Shown here piece after piece: positions 13,159 to 22,852 of a DNA stretch of 64,000 nucleotides. The DNA comes from Lachnospiraceae bacterium. GTDB taxonomy: Bacteria; Bacillota; Clostridia; Lachnospirales; Lachnospiraceae. Made by a program: the position numbers and the translations under genes. Within the stretch, counting starts at the first letter, position 1, and every line of letters begins with the position of its first letter. The DNA lies in contig JAGBMJ010000008.1 of assembly GCA_017634975.1 (NCBI GenBank), positions 1-64,000 of the forward strand, read 5' to 3'. Under the pieces are notes generated by a model that made no database searches, was not told the DNA's origin, and worked only from the letters and a program-made list of their open reading frames with translations.

Positions 13159-15291
13159 TTAAATGAGTGCGTTGGAGTCGATGATCAGTGCCACCTCACC
13201 ATCGCCAAGAATCGTTGCACCGCTGATAAATTTGCACTTGTTCATATACTTGCCCATCGACTTGATAACGATCTCCTGCTGCCCGATCAGTTCGTCGACG
13301 ACCAGACCTGCCAGTTTATCGCCCTTCTTGGCGATCACCACCACCATATCGGAACCCGGATTGCGTTTGGACTGGGTCTCCAGGATATGATCCATACGGA
13401 GCAGCGGGATGACCGTGCCACGCAGATTGATCACTTCTTTGGATTCCACCGTCTTGATATCTTTCGGGCTTACATTTTCGATCGTCTGTATGCCGCTCAG
13501 TGCGATGGCATATTTCTCACCACCGACTACGACCATCAGCGCCTGGATGATGGCCAGGGTCAGCGGCAGGCGGATGGAGAAGGTCGTTCCTTCCCCGAGT
13601 TTCGTCTTGACATCCACTTCACCGGAGAGGGCTTCGATCTTGGATTTTACCACGTCCAGACCAACGCCGCGGCCGGACAGATCCGATACCTGTTTTGCGG
13701 TAGAGAAACTCGGCATAAACAGCAGGTTGATGATCTCGGAATCATCCGCCGCATAGGCCTGCTCTTCCGTCATCACGCCACGCTCGATCGCCTTCTGGCG
13801 TACACGTTCGGTATCGATACCGTTACCGTCATCCCTTACTTCGATGACTACGTTATTGCCGTCCTGGTATGCATCCAGGAAGATGGAACCGGTTTCCGGC
13901 TTGCCTTTGGCAATACGTTCTTCCGGCATTTCCAGGCCATGATCTGCGGAGTTTCGCAGCATATGCATCAGCGGATCGCCGATCTCATCTACCACGGTAC
14001 GGTCGAGTTCGGTCTCTTCACCGGACATATACAGTTCCATGGGCTTGTTCAGCTGCTTGGAGATATCGCGGATCATACGCGGGAATTTGCTCACCACGCT
14101 CTCGATCGGCACCATTCGTACCTTCATCACGGATTCGTGCAGGTTCGTGGTCACGCTCTCCAGATACTCGATCTGCTCGTTTAAGCTGTTGCCGGTGGAG
14201 CCGGCGCTGGTCGCCGTACTCACCAGAGAGTTCTTTGCGATGATCAGCTCGCTTACCAGATTCATCAGGGAATCCAGTTTTTCGATATCTACACGGACGG
14301 TACGGTTTACCGCCGGTTTTCCCGCTGTCTTCTTGCCGTCATTCTTGGCCGGTGCAGCCTTTTCCTGCTTTTTCTCCGGTTTCTTTGCCACTTCGGTCTT
14401 GACCGGTGCGACTGCCGTCGTCTCGGGCTTCTTCGCTTCCACTTTCGGTGCCGCTGCCGGCTTTTCCTCTGCCGGTGCCGCTTCTGCTTCCGCACTGCCG
14501 CCCGTAAACGGTGCTCCCTTGGCATCCGCGATCTCGGAAACCGACTTTACGGCATTTAAGATCGTATCCAGATCAGCTTCCGTCGCTACGACCAGAGAAA
14601 ATTCCAGTTCAAATTTTTCATCTTCGATATCCTGCGTAGACGGGCTGGCTGCAATGATCTCACCGTGTTCCTCGATCGCTTTAAATACCAGGAATGCACG
14701 TGCCGCCTTCAGCAGGCAGTTTTCCTGCACAAAGACCGTTACACCGAAGATCTTCTTATTGGCCATCATCGCATCTTCCATGGCCTTCTGCTCTTCTTCG
14801 GAAAGCTCCATTGCCTCCCAGGCGCCGGATACCGCAGCCCCTCCTGCCGCCGGTGCCGCTTCTGCTGCTGCTGCCGCAGGAGCCGGTGCTTCTTCCGGAG
14901 CCGCCCCTTTGTTCTCCAGGATCGCATTCAGCTCTTTGATGATCGGTTCGTTATCATTATCCCCTTCATCCGAGGTTTCCTGGATCGTGGTCACATAGCC
15001 TTCAATAGCGTCCAGGCAGCGGAACAATACATCCACCATGCCCGCATTGACTTTCAGGTTGCCCTCGCGCACCTCGGAGAAGACGTTCTCCATATCATGC
15101 GTCAATGTCTGCATCCGCTTATAACCCATGGTTCCGGCCATACCTTTGAGCGTATGCGCCGCACGGAAGATCTCGCTGATGGTCTCCGGATTCTCCGGAT
15201 CCTGTTCGAGATTCAGTACGCTGGTGTTCAGATTCTGCAGGTGCTCCTTGCTCTCATCAAGGAAAATGTCTAAATACTGACTTACATCCAT
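13159..15291 (-). CDS. cheA: Chemotaxis histidine kinase CheA
   Basis: The sensor kinase of chemotaxis, phosphorylating CheY and CheB. Seen in 710 residues: P1 phosphotransfer domain with His-46 in FRAAHTLKG; an Ala/Pro/Glu-rich linker; a P2-like response-regulator docking domain (about 185-265); another Ala/Lys-rich linker; P3 dimerisation helices (about 330-390, LMNLVSELIIAKNSL); P4 ATPase with N box HMLRNSADHGLE, DDGNGID and LSGRGVGLDVV (about 430-560); and a P5 CheW-like domain to the end. All catalytic boxes look intact. Length is normal for the family. It follows cheB after 90 nt and precedes cheW. Confidence 0.97.
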   Translation of the reverse strand: MDVSQYLDIFLDESKEHLQNLNTSVLNLEQDPENPETISEIFRAAHTLKGMAGTMGYKRMQTLTHDMENVFSEVREGNLKVNAGMVDVLFRCLDAIEGYVTTIQETSDEGDNDNEPIIKELNAILENKGAAPEEAPAPAAAAAEAAPAAGGAAVSGAWEAMELSEEEQKAMEDAMMANKKIFGVTVFVQENCLLKAARAFLVFKAIEEHGEIIAASPSTQDIEDEKFELEFSLVVATEADLDTILNAVKSVSEIADAKGAPFTGGSAEAEAAPAEEKPAAAPKVEAKKPETTAVAPVKTEVAKKPEKKQEKAAPAKNDGKKTAGKPAVNRTVRVDIEKLDSLMNLVSELIIAKNSLVSTATSAGSTGNSLNEQIEYLESVTTNLHESVMKVRMVPIESVVSKFPRMIRDISKQLNKPMELYMSGEETELDRTVVDEIGDPLMHMLRNSADHGLEMPEERIAKGKPETGSIFLDAYQDGNNVVIEVRDDGNGIDTERVRQKAIERGVMTEEQAYAADDSEIINLLFMPSFSTAKQVSDLSGRGVGLDVVKSKIEALSGEVDVKTKLGEGTTFSIRLPLTLAIIQALMVVVGGEKYAIALSGIQTIENVSPKDIKTVESKEVINLRGTVIPLLRMDHILETQSKRNPGSDMVVVIAKKGDKLAGLVVDELIGQQEIVIKSMGKYMNKCKFISGATILGDGEVALIIDSNALI

Positions 15292-15381
15292 GTCTCTTCT
15301 CCTTTATGAACTTTATTTGGTGCCCCGACTCTGAAAAAGCAATCGGCAAACCTTCGAGTTACTGTTTCGCAGATGGCATCT

Positions 15382-16464
15382 TCAGCGGACACCCACATTG
15401 CCTGCGATGGCCTGTGCGATCTGGTCGAGATCCAATACTTCGTTGACCACACCGGCTGCCACGATGCTGCCCGGCATTCCGTTCACGACACAAGACTTTT
15501 CATCCTGGGCAATGATGTGCGTGCGTTTGGATTTCATCAGGTTCTGTATGCCCTCGGTACCGTCATGCCCCATCCCGGTAAGTACCACGCATACGATGCT
15601 GTGATAAGGACTTTTCGCCAGAGACTCGTACATATAGTTGGCGCATGGCTTTACGCCCTCTCTCGGCGGTTCATCCGTGTAATGGATCCTCGCCCGGCCA
15701 CGCGCATCTTCATAGTTCATATGCACACCGCCCCGGGATATATACACGTGTCCTTTCTCCAGATATTCCCCTTCTGCGGCTTCACTGACCGTCACTTCAC
15801 TCATCGCATTTAAGCGGTCTGCCAGAGATTTGGTAAAACCGACCGGCATATGCTGCACGATCAGGACCGGTGCATCGAGATTCTTCGGAAGTCTCGGGAT
15901 CACGGACTGCAGTGCCTTGGGGCCACCGGTAGAGCTGGCGATCGCCACGAGCTTGTTGCCCCTGCCTTCCCCCGGTACTTTGGCACTGTCTACCTTTACG
16001 ACAGTGCCCCCCGGCCGGATCATAACAGTGTTTCGGAAAATGCCGCTGGAAGCCTTGCGGTTGGAAAAGACCACGGCTTCCAAAATGTCAAAGAAGCGTT
16101 TGATAAAATCTTTGTCTTTCGAATAGATCGCATTCTGCGGTTTTTGAATAAAGTCGACAGCTCCCAGTTCCAACGCATCGAGCGTGACCTTCGCACCTTC
16201 GGTCGTCTCGGTGGAAAGTACCATCACCCGCTCGGTTCGGCCCATCTTCTTAAGTTCCTTTAAGAATTCCAGGCCGCCCATCCGCGGCATAACGATGTCC
16301 GTAACGATGCCGTCAAATTGTTTGGTTTCCAGGAGTTTCAGCGCCTCAATGCCGTTATTGGCCATTGCCTCGACATGATATCTGCTGTCAGAATTGATTA
16401 TATCACAGATCACTCTTCGCGTGAGTGCAGAGTCATCAACAATCAGGATTTTCTTTGCATCCAT
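15382..16464 (-). CDS. cheB: Chemotaxis response regulator methylesterase CheB
   Basis: CheB removes methyl groups from chemoreceptors and deamidates them when phosphorylated by CheA. Seen in 360 residues: a receiver domain (1-120) with Asp-10/11, the phosphoacceptor Asp-56 in IVTDIVMP and a Thr near 87; a linker; and a C-terminal esterase domain (about 165-355) with the Ser of IASSTGGPKAL, the His of VQHMPVGFT and the Asp of GMGHDGTEG making the catalytic triad. Length matches the family. It is the first che gene of the operon, after the PilZ gene and a hairpin region (16575-16623), which might reduce read-through into the che genes. Confidence 0.97.
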   Translation of the reverse strand: MDAKKILIVDDSALTRRVICDIINSDSRYHVEAMANNGIEALKLLETKQFDGIVTDIVMPRMGGLEFLKELKKMGRTERVMVLSTETTEGAKVTLDALELGAVDFIQKPQNAIYSKDKDFIKRFFDILEAVVFSNRKASSGIFRNTVMIRPGGTVVKVDSAKVPGEGRGNKLVAIASSTGGPKALQSVIPRLPKNLDAPVLIVQHMPVGFTKSLADRLNAMSEVTVSEAAEGEYLEKGHVYISRGGVHMNYEDARGRARIHYTDEPPREGVKPCANYMYESLAKSPYHSIVCVVLTGMGHDGTEGIQNLMKSKRTHIIAQDEKSCVVNGMPGSIVAAGVVNEVLDLDQIAQAIAGNVGVR

Positions 16465-16574
16465 ATCGTTTTTCCCCCAACCTTCCTGTTTGCGTGTCCC
16501 CCAAAAATATGTAAATATTGTACCACAAACGCACCGATAAATACAATATTTTTTTGCATTTTTACCATGAAGTA

Positions 16575-16623
16575 GGAAAAACAGGGGGACGAAAAACCTT
16601 GGTTTTCGTCCCCCTGTTTTTCC
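16575..16623. repeat. 21-bp inverted repeat with GGGGGACG core
   Basis: 16575-16595 and 16603-16623 are perfect inverted copies around a 7-nt loop. The arms run from poly-A through CAGGGGGACG, so each strand ends in CTGTTTTT after the stem, like a bidirectional terminator. It lies in the 171-nt gap between the PilZ gene and cheB. The GGGGACG core recurs in the palindrome at 42547-42652, suggesting a related REP-like family. Confidence 0.7.
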
Positions 16624-16635
16624 CCGTTTTTTCTT

Positions 16636-17361
16636 TTAGACTCCGCTCTGGCGCTTCCGCGTTTTGCGTTCCTCTTCGAAAATGAATCGGATGATCTCTT
16701 CCCGCGCTCCGTTTTCCATATACAGGAACTGCCCTCTGTACTCACGGTTCTGCGGCTGGTTCTGCATCTTTTCCGCCGTGATCACACGGATCACCGCATC
16801 ATAGGTCCGCCGGCCTTCCTTCAGATCCAGGACGAAACGCGTATGGACCAGACGTCCCAGTTCATACTCTGCCTGCGAGACAAAACGCATACCGCCGCCG
16901 CTGATATCCACGATCACGCCCCGGTCCCCGGGCTCCGCCATGATATCCAGCTTGCTCTGCTCCAGATAGCTCTTTTCTTCCCAGTCGGGCAGCTGCCGCC
17001 CCATCATGCCGATCGCACAGCTGTAACGGAAATATTCCCGCCGCTGCTTCTTGGAAAGCTCCGTCACCGGCTCCAGTACTGCAACCGGCACATTGTCGTC
17101 ATTACGGCGGTCGATCACTTCGCCGATGCAGCTGTAGAGGCCGCGCCCCGCATAGAAGAACATCTCATACTGCGCACTCTGGGACATAATGATCGTACGT
17201 CCCTGTTCCTGCGGCATAACGACTTCCACGATGGCATCGTCGCTGATATCATACACCTTTGTGATATGATATTTCTTTTCCTCTCTGCCCTCGCCATCCA
17301 CACTGATCATTTCGAGATCCACGCGATCTCCCGGTCTTACTACATCCAAAATATCAATCAT
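16636..17361 (-). CDS. PilZ-domain c-di-GMP receptor, YcgR/MotI-like flagellar brake
   Basis: A 241-residue cytosolic protein of the YcgR plan: an N-terminal YcgR-type beta domain (about 1-100, starting IDILDVVRPGDRV) and a C-terminal PilZ domain (about 105-225). The c-di-GMP binding signatures are present: KKQRREYFRYSC (an RxxxR motif near 105-117) and DISGGGMRF (the DxSxxG motif near 153-161). Known homologues slow flagella by acting on the motor (YcgR) or on MotA as a clutch (MotI/YpfA). The gene overlaps flhG by four bases (ATGA), so translation is coupled. Its place inside the flagellar operon supports the brake role; that step is inference. Confidence 0.9.
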   Translation of the reverse strand: MIDILDVVRPGDRVDLEMISVDGEGREEKKYHITKVYDISDDAIVEVVMPQEQGRTIIMSQSAQYEMFFYAGRGLYSCIGEVIDRRNDDNVPVAVLEPVTELSKKQRREYFRYSCAIGMMGRQLPDWEEKSYLEQSKLDIMAEPGDRGVIVDISGGGMRFVSQAEYELGRLVHTRFVLDLKEGRRTYDAVIRVITAEKMQNQPQNREYRGQFLYMENGAREEIIRFIFEEERKTRKRQSGV

Positions 17362-18245
17362 GTCGCTTTTTTGTTGGCCACGATATGTGAGAAGAATGCG
17401 GCCATCCCCCTTTTCTTGATTTTTCCCTCGTTTTCCAGGTGCATCAGCTTCTCCGTAATGCGCTCATAGGCTACCGCGGATTTTGCGTTCGGACTGGCAA
17501 GACTCACCGGCGTCTGCTGCATCACCGCCTGCGCCAGATGCTTATCCTGCGGTACCGCGCCCAGATATTCCAGAGGCAGACCCAGAAAACGGCTCACCAC
17601 TACATTCAGTTTCTTAAACAATACTTCCCCTTCGTTTTCGTTCTCCACACGGTTGGCGATCACCTTGATCTGGGAATTCTCCTTTGCAAACCGCGGATGC
17701 CGGTTCAGCGCCTTGAGCAGCGAATAAGAATCCGTGATCGAAGTCGGCTCCGGCGTGGTGATCAGAAGGATCTCGCCGCTTGCCACCAGAAACTCCAGCA
17801 CCGCATCGGAAATGCCCGCACCGGTATCGATGATGATCACGTCGGCAATGGCGTCCAGCTGCGCCAGATTCTGTATGATATAGGTCAGGTATTCGCGGCT
17901 TAGGTTGGAAAGCCCCGCGATACCGGATCCTCCGGAGATAAAGCCGACCTCCCCCGGCCCCCATGTGATGATCTCCGTGATGGACTTGCCCTGGTAGATC
18001 AGGTCACAGAGATTATGCTTCGGCACGGTGCCGAACATGATCTCGATGTTGGCCAAGCCGAAATCCGCATCCAGGATGATCACCCGCTGCCCCAGCTGCT
18101 TAAAGTGCAGCGCCAGGTTGATCGCCGTGTTGGATTTACCCACGCCGCCCTTTCCGGAGGTAACGGTGATCACACGTGCCAGCGGACGGCTGGCCGGCAT
18201 TGTATTTGCTTTTATGATGTTTCTGAGCTGTTGTGCCTGATCCAT
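17358..18245 (-). CDS. flhG: MinD-like ATPase FlhG (FleN/YlxH)
   Basis: A ParA/MinD family ATPase that controls flagellar number and placement, partner of FlhF, and stimulator of its GTPase (known in several bacteria). Seen in 295 residues: a short N-terminal segment with AQQLRN that in FlhG proteins carries the FlhF-activating part, the deviant P-loop TSGKGGVGKSNTAIN at about 28-42, the switch region DADFGLANIEIMFG, and a C-terminal amphipathic membrane-targeting type segment (about 255-285). Length is normal. It follows flhF after 9 nt and overlaps the PilZ gene. Confidence 0.95.
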   Translation of the reverse strand: MDQAQQLRNIIKANTMPASRPLARVITVTSGKGGVGKSNTAINLALHFKQLGQRVIILDADFGLANIEIMFGTVPKHNLCDLIYQGKSITEIITWGPGEVGFISGGSGIAGLSNLSREYLTYIIQNLAQLDAIADVIIIDTGAGISDAVLEFLVASGEILLITTPEPTSITDSYSLLKALNRHPRFAKENSQIKVIANRVENENEGEVLFKKLNVVVSRFLGLPLEYLGAVPQDKHLAQAVMQQTPVSLASPNAKSAVAYERITEKLMHLENEGKIKKRGMAAFFSHIVANKKAT

Positions 18246-18254
18246 CGGTTTATC

Positions 18255-19523
18255 CTACTCCTGATCCGTCAACAGACTGCGTGCCACACTCTGCGGATTG
18301 AATACTTCGATATCGTCGGGCACATTCTGCCCGTTTGTTACATAGCTGATCGGCTCCCCGGTATATAAACGCAGATTCAGGAGATTGCCGCATTCCCGTG
18401 TCTCATCCAGCTTGGTAAAGATCAGCCGGTAGTCCGTCATCTCCTTGTAGGCATCTGCAATCTCCAGCAGATCCCTGTACTTCGTGGTAGCCGAAAGCAC
18501 CAGATGCCGTTCGGTGGGTACCTCTTCCGGCAGTGCCTGCAGGAACGCCATCATATCCTTCTTCTGCTCTTCGTTCTTATGCGAATGTCCTGCCGTATCC
18601 ACCAGGATATAATCATAGTCCTTATAGCGTTCGTACTGTTCCACCAGTTCCTTCGCCTCATAGATCACATGGAACGGTACGCCCAGAATATTCGCGTACG
18701 TCTTCAACTGGTCCGTCGCCGAGATCCGGTAGGTATCCGTGGTAAACAGTGCCACGTTCTTATTCTCCATCAGCCGGAAGCGCGATGCCACCTTGGCAAG
18801 GGTCGTCGTCTTGCCCACACCGGTAGGCCCGATGAAAAAGACCACCTTTGCGCCTTTTTCCGAAGGTGCGATGCGTACCGGTTTGCCAAACTTTAAGATG
18901 ATCTTCTGGTATACATACGAAAGCATGTGTTCCATCGTCATCCCGCTGGCATAGTTCTGCCGGATCTCATCCACCAGCTCGTTGGCATTGTTCTCGGTCA
19001 CTTCATTCTCCAGAAGCGTCCGGTGCAGCAGGCGGCAGAAATCCAGCATTTCCTTACGCTCCGTATCCTGCTCTTTGGCTTCCTCAATATTCCTGCGTTC
19101 CCGTTCTTTTTCTTCGTCTGCGCGTTTGCTCAGCTTCTGCTCCAGCAGGCTCTGGATATTGTCCAGCTTCTCCTCCACTGCGGTCTCGTTCTTTTCTGCC
19201 TTATCCTCTCTGGATCCCCCGCGTTCTTCGACAAGCCCGTCATCCGCCACCAGGTCCAGGTGCTTCGGCTTCGTATCCTTCTCTTCCGCCTTCTTTCTGG
19301 CACGGTTCACCTCGGCGATCGCACTCCTGGCCTGCACGTCCGGCCGGTCCATCTCTTCTTCCTTGGCAACCGTGATCTCCACCTGCATCTTTTTGAAGAA
19401 CGAAAAGAGCCCTTTGGGTTTCACGTTGCGGGAATGGATCATCGTCACTTCCGAACCGAGTTCCTTCTTCGCAAGTGCCAGCGCTTCCGTTTCATTTTTT
19501 GCCTGAAATTTCTTAATGATCAT
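18255..19523 (-). CDS. flhF: Flagellar SRP-type GTPase FlhF
   Basis: A signal-recognition-particle type GTPase that positions flagella with FlhG. Seen in 422 residues: an N-terminal B domain (1-55, IIKKFQAKNETEALALAKKE), a long charged linker (about 55-160), an N domain and the G domain with P-loop GPTGVGKTT at 232-240, then TTDTYRISATDQLKTYA, the DTAGHS switch near 308-313, and TKLDETRECG. The GTPase motifs are intact. It starts 3 nt after the flhA stop, so the two are translationally linked. Confidence 0.96.
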   Translation of the reverse strand: MIIKKFQAKNETEALALAKKELGSEVTMIHSRNVKPKGLFSFFKKMQVEITVAKEEEMDRPDVQARSAIAEVNRARKKAEEKDTKPKHLDLVADDGLVEERGGSREDKAEKNETAVEEKLDNIQSLLEQKLSKRADEEKERERRNIEEAKEQDTERKEMLDFCRLLHRTLLENEVTENNANELVDEIRQNYASGMTMEHMLSYVYQKIILKFGKPVRIAPSEKGAKVVFFIGPTGVGKTTTLAKVASRFRLMENKNVALFTTDTYRISATDQLKTYANILGVPFHVIYEAKELVEQYERYKDYDYILVDTAGHSHKNEEQKKDMMAFLQALPEEVPTERHLVLSATTKYRDLLEIADAYKEMTDYRLIFTKLDETRECGNLLNLRLYTGEPISYVTNGQNVPDDIEVFNPQSVARSLLTDQE

Positions 19524-19526
19524 TTT

Positions 19527-21575
19527 TTATGCGCTCACCATTCCGACGCTCTGCAGTTCCACGTCCGATTCCACCTCATTATAGGAGACCACGACCAGGT
19601 CGCGATAATAATCTTCTGTCAGCTTCTTAAAGTACATACGCACGATGGGCGATGTCAGCACGATCGGACTGGCCCCCATCTCCTCCAGTTTGCCGATCCC
19701 TTTCTTCAGGTTATCGAGCATCGCACGGATCCGCTCCGGATCGAGAGTGATGTACGCGCCCTGTTCCGACTGCTTGACCGATGCCATGATATCCTGTTCC
19801 AGCTTGGGATCTAGAGTCAGTACACTCACCATATTGGAGCCTGCAAAATACTTATTCGAGATCGCGCGCTTCAGGGACTGCCGCACATATTCCGTGAGCA
19901 GATCCGTATCTCTCGTCGCCGTCGCGTGATCGGCCAGGCATTCAAAGATCGTCAGCAGGTCACGGATGGAGATACCTTCCGAGAGCAGGTTCTGCAATAC
20001 CTTCTGGATCTCACCCAGTCCCAGAAGCTTCGGCACCAGTTCCTCCACGATGGAGGGGTTGCTCTCCTTCAGATTATCCACCAGAGACTGCACATCCTGC
20101 CTTGTCAGCAGTTCCGCGATATGCTGGCGGATCACCTCCGTTAAGTGTGTGGCAATGATCGAAGGCGGATCCACAACGGTATAGCCCACGGATTCGGCAC
20201 GTTCTCTCTGCCCTTCCGTGATCCAGATGGCCGGCAGCTGGAAAGCCGGTTCCGTGGTCGGGATACCGGTGATCTCTTCTTCCACATATCCGGGATTCAT
20301 CGCCATATAATGATCAAAGAGGATCTCGCCCATGGAGGTCTGGATACCTTTGATCTTGATGATGTACTGGTTCGGGTTCAGCTGTATGTTATCACGCAGA
20401 CGAATGATCGGCACCACGGTACCGAGTTCCAGTGCGATCTGTCTTCGGATCATGACCACGCGGTCCAGAAGGTCACCACCCTGGTTCGCATCTGCCAGCG
20501 GGATGATGCCGTAGCCGAATTCCAATTCGATCGGATCCACCTGCAAAAGCGAGGTCACATTCTCCGGCTTGCGGATCTCTTCCGCTTCCGCGGCCTCCTC
20601 CGCCTCCACCTGCTGCTCCACGGAAGCCGTAGCCATGTTGGCACTCATCCGGCGTCCGGTCAGGATAAAGAATACGCCCAGCGGAAGAAAGATAAACGGC
20701 TGCAGCGGTGTAAAGATCCCCAGGAAGATCAGTGTCGCACCCACGATATACAATGCCTTCGGCAGTCCGAAGATCTGCTTGATCAGGATGTTGCCGAAAT
20801 CCGCATCCTTCGAACCCTTGGTGACCAGAATACCGGTAGCCAGGGAGATCAGAAGGGACGGGATCGCCGATACCAGACCGTCACCGATGGTCAGCACCGC
20901 ATACGTATTCAGCGCTCCGGAAAAGTCCATGCCTCTGCGGAACATTCCCATCAGGATACCGCCTACCAGGTTGACGGCCGAGATCAAAAGGCCTGCGGTC
21001 GCATCTCCCTTGACGTATTTCACGGCACCGTCCATGGAACCGAAGAACGAGGCTTCTTCCTGGATCTTATCACGCCGGCGTTTGGCTTCTGCATCATCGA
21101 TGGCGCCGGTATTTAAGTCGGCATCGATCGCCATCTGTTTACCGGGCATGGCATCCAGGGTAAAACGGGCCGTTACTTCCGCCACTCGCTCGGAGCCCTT
21201 GTTGATGACCATAAACTGCACGATCAGCAGGATGGCAAAGACGATGACACCCATCACCAGGTCGCCGCCGCCCACGAAATCGCCGAAGGTCGTGACCACA
21301 TTACCCGGATCGCCGGAAACCAGGATCAGACGGGTCGAGGATACGTTCAGCGAGATACGGAACAGTGTCGTAAACAGCAGCATCGTCGGGAAGAACGACA
21401 TATCCAGCGCTTCCTTGGAAAACATTGCCGAGAACAGCACCGAAAACGCCACGGACATATTGATCGCAAGCAGTATATCCAACAGCCAGTTCGGGATCGG
21501 TACGATGAGCATGACAAAAGCAGCCAGCACGTAGATCGCAACAACCAGATCTCCGCTTTTCAGCTTTTTCAGCAT
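19527..21575 (-). CDS. flhA: Flagellar export gate protein FlhA
   Basis: The large export-gate subunit of the flagellar type III secretion apparatus, using the proton motive force. Seen in 682 residues: an N-terminal membrane half with about eight helices (to about 310) including the family signature RISLNVSSTRLIL near residue 73-85 and a cytosolic loop with FTLDAMPGKQMAIDADLN, then a C-terminal cytosolic domain (about 340-682) that docks chaperone-substrate complexes. Length is typical. The gap to flhB upstream is 101 nt. Confidence 0.97.
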   Translation of the reverse strand: MLKKLKSGDLVVAIYVLAAFVMLIVPIPNWLLDILLAINMSVAFSVLFSAMFSKEALDMSFFPTMLLFTTLFRISLNVSSTRLILVSGDPGNVVTTFGDFVGGGDLVMGVIVFAILLIVQFMVINKGSERVAEVTARFTLDAMPGKQMAIDADLNTGAIDDAEAKRRRDKIQEEASFFGSMDGAVKYVKGDATAGLLISAVNLVGGILMGMFRRGMDFSGALNTYAVLTIGDGLVSAIPSLLISLATGILVTKGSKDADFGNILIKQIFGLPKALYIVGATLIFLGIFTPLQPFIFLPLGVFFILTGRRMSANMATASVEQQVEAEEAAEAEEIRKPENVTSLLQVDPIELEFGYGIIPLADANQGGDLLDRVVMIRRQIALELGTVVPIIRLRDNIQLNPNQYIIKIKGIQTSMGEILFDHYMAMNPGYVEEEITGIPTTEPAFQLPAIWITEGQRERAESVGYTVVDPPSIIATHLTEVIRQHIAELLTRQDVQSLVDNLKESNPSIVEELVPKLLGLGEIQKVLQNLLSEGISIRDLLTIFECLADHATATRDTDLLTEYVRQSLKRAISNKYFAGSNMVSVLTLDPKLEQDIMASVKQSEQGAYITLDPERIRAMLDNLKKGIGKLEEMGASPIVLTSPIVRMYFKKLTEDYYRDLVVVSYNEVESDVELQSVGMVSA

Positions 21576-21676
21576 GCTCCGCTCCTTTCTTCCAGACTAT
21601 CGTCCGGCTTCCCACGGATGTATTCCATCTCGGACACGCTCCCGCTTGGATCACATCCTACTCAGCCGGAATTATA

Positions 21677-22852
21677 CTATACTCTTCCTTCTGCCCTGTA
21701 AACGGCCGCGAGAACCTCCGCTACCGCAACATACAGTTCTTCGGGGATCTCCTCCCCCAGTTCCACATTGGCGTACAGGGAACGGGCCAGCGGCTTGTTC
21801 TCCATGATGTATACGTGGTGTTCCTTTGCGGCATCCTTGATGCGCTGTGCCATATAGTCCGCGCCTTTGGCGACCACTACGGGTGCCTCGGCGACCTCTT
21901 TGTCATACATGACTGCCACGGCATAATGCGTCGGGTTGGTGATGACCACATCCGCTTTGGGCAGCTGCTGCATCATACGCCGTCTGGATGCTTCCTGCAT
22001 ACGCTGCCGGATCTTGCCCTTGATCTGCGGATCACCTTCGGTGGATTTATACTCTTCCTTGACTTCCTGTTTGGTCATCTTCATATCCTGGCGGAATTTC
22101 CACTTCTGGTAGATAAAATCCGCCACGGCGATGACCAGAAAGACCAGGGCGATCTTGTAGCCGATATCGATCAGAAGCTGACCGGCCATGATCACGGCCT
22201 GCATCATCGGCATATCGTACAGCACATACAAAAGCGGCCACTGATCCTTAAGCTCATTATATATGATAATGCCCATCACCACAAGTTTTAAGATGGACTT
22301 TACCAGTTCCACAAGCTTATTGAGCGAGAAGATCCTCTTCACTCCCGAGATCGGGTTCAGCTTGCTGAATTTCGGCTTGAGCGGTTTGGTGGTCGGTTTC
22401 CACTTTACCTGCACCAGATCTGCCACAAATGCGACTGCAAATGCCGCTATCAGGAACGGCAGTATGATCACCAGGATTCGCAGCAGGGCGATGCGCAGCA
22501 ACGCCGTAAACTGCTGGCTCTGATTAAAATACGATGCCTGTTTGGCAAGCACCGGGATCCTTGCGTAGAAGCCCTCAAACAGTTCTCCCAGCTGTCTGCT
22601 CAGTGTGGACATCCAGAAACGCAGGAGCAGAAACAGCGCCAGGATCGTTAAACTCGTGGCAAACTCCTGTGATTTTGCCACCTGGCCTTCTTTTCTGGCA
22701 TCCTCCAGTTTCTTGCCGGTCGCCTCTTCGGTCTTTTCACCGCCGGGGCCTTCCTGGGCAAAGAACTGCAGGTTCAGCGCCAGCAGTGTCTGCGTACGAG
22801 CCCGATCCGCTGACGTCTTTGTCTTTTCACAAACCTCCCAAACGTCTGTCAT
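21677..22852 (-). CDS. flhB: Flagellar export switch protein FlhB
   Basis: FlhB sits in the export gate and switches substrate class from rod/hook to filament after self-cleavage. Seen in 391 residues: an unusual N-terminal extension (1-35) before the usual EKTEEATGKKLEDARKEGQVAKSQ opening, four hydrophobic segments (about 55-240), and the cytosolic domain with the self-cleavage motif NPTH at 306-309. The frame stays open upstream to 23374, but that part is the shadow of fliR in another frame. The ATG at 22850-22852 overlaps the fliR stop (ATGA), giving coupled translation. ALNLQFFAQEG in the extension is frequent in clostridial FlhB. Confidence 0.95.
   Translation of the reverse strand: MTDVWEVCEKTKTSADRARTQTLLALNLQFFAQEGPGGEKTEEATGKKLEDARKEGQVAKSQEFATSLTILALFLLLRFWMSTLSRQLGELFEGFYARIPVLAKQASYFNQSQQFTALLRIALLRILVIILPFLIAAFAVAFVADLVQVKWKPTTKPLKPKFSKLNPISGVKRIFSLNKLVELVKSILKLVVMGIIIYNELKDQWPLLYVLYDMPMMQAVIMAGQLLIDIGYKIALVFLVIAVADFIYQKWKFRQDMKMTKQEVKEEYKSTEGDPQIKGKIRQRMQEASRRRMMQQLPKADVVITNPTHYAVAVMYDKEVAEAPVVVAKGADYMAQRIKDAAKEHHVYIMENKPLARSLYANVELGEEIPEELYVAVAEVLAAVYRAEGRV

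Noticed and set aside
13387-14184. Long plus-strand frames opposite cheA, flhA, fliK and other genes
   Set aside because: All lie antisense to well-supported genes, are rich in His/Arg or Ser and lack initiation signals. They arise from the codon use of the true genes.
16511-16540. Possible sigma-28 promoter on the plus strand (TAAATATT ... ACCGATAA)
   Set aside because: The spacing is about 2 nt too long, the −10 is incomplete, and no plus-strand gene follows.
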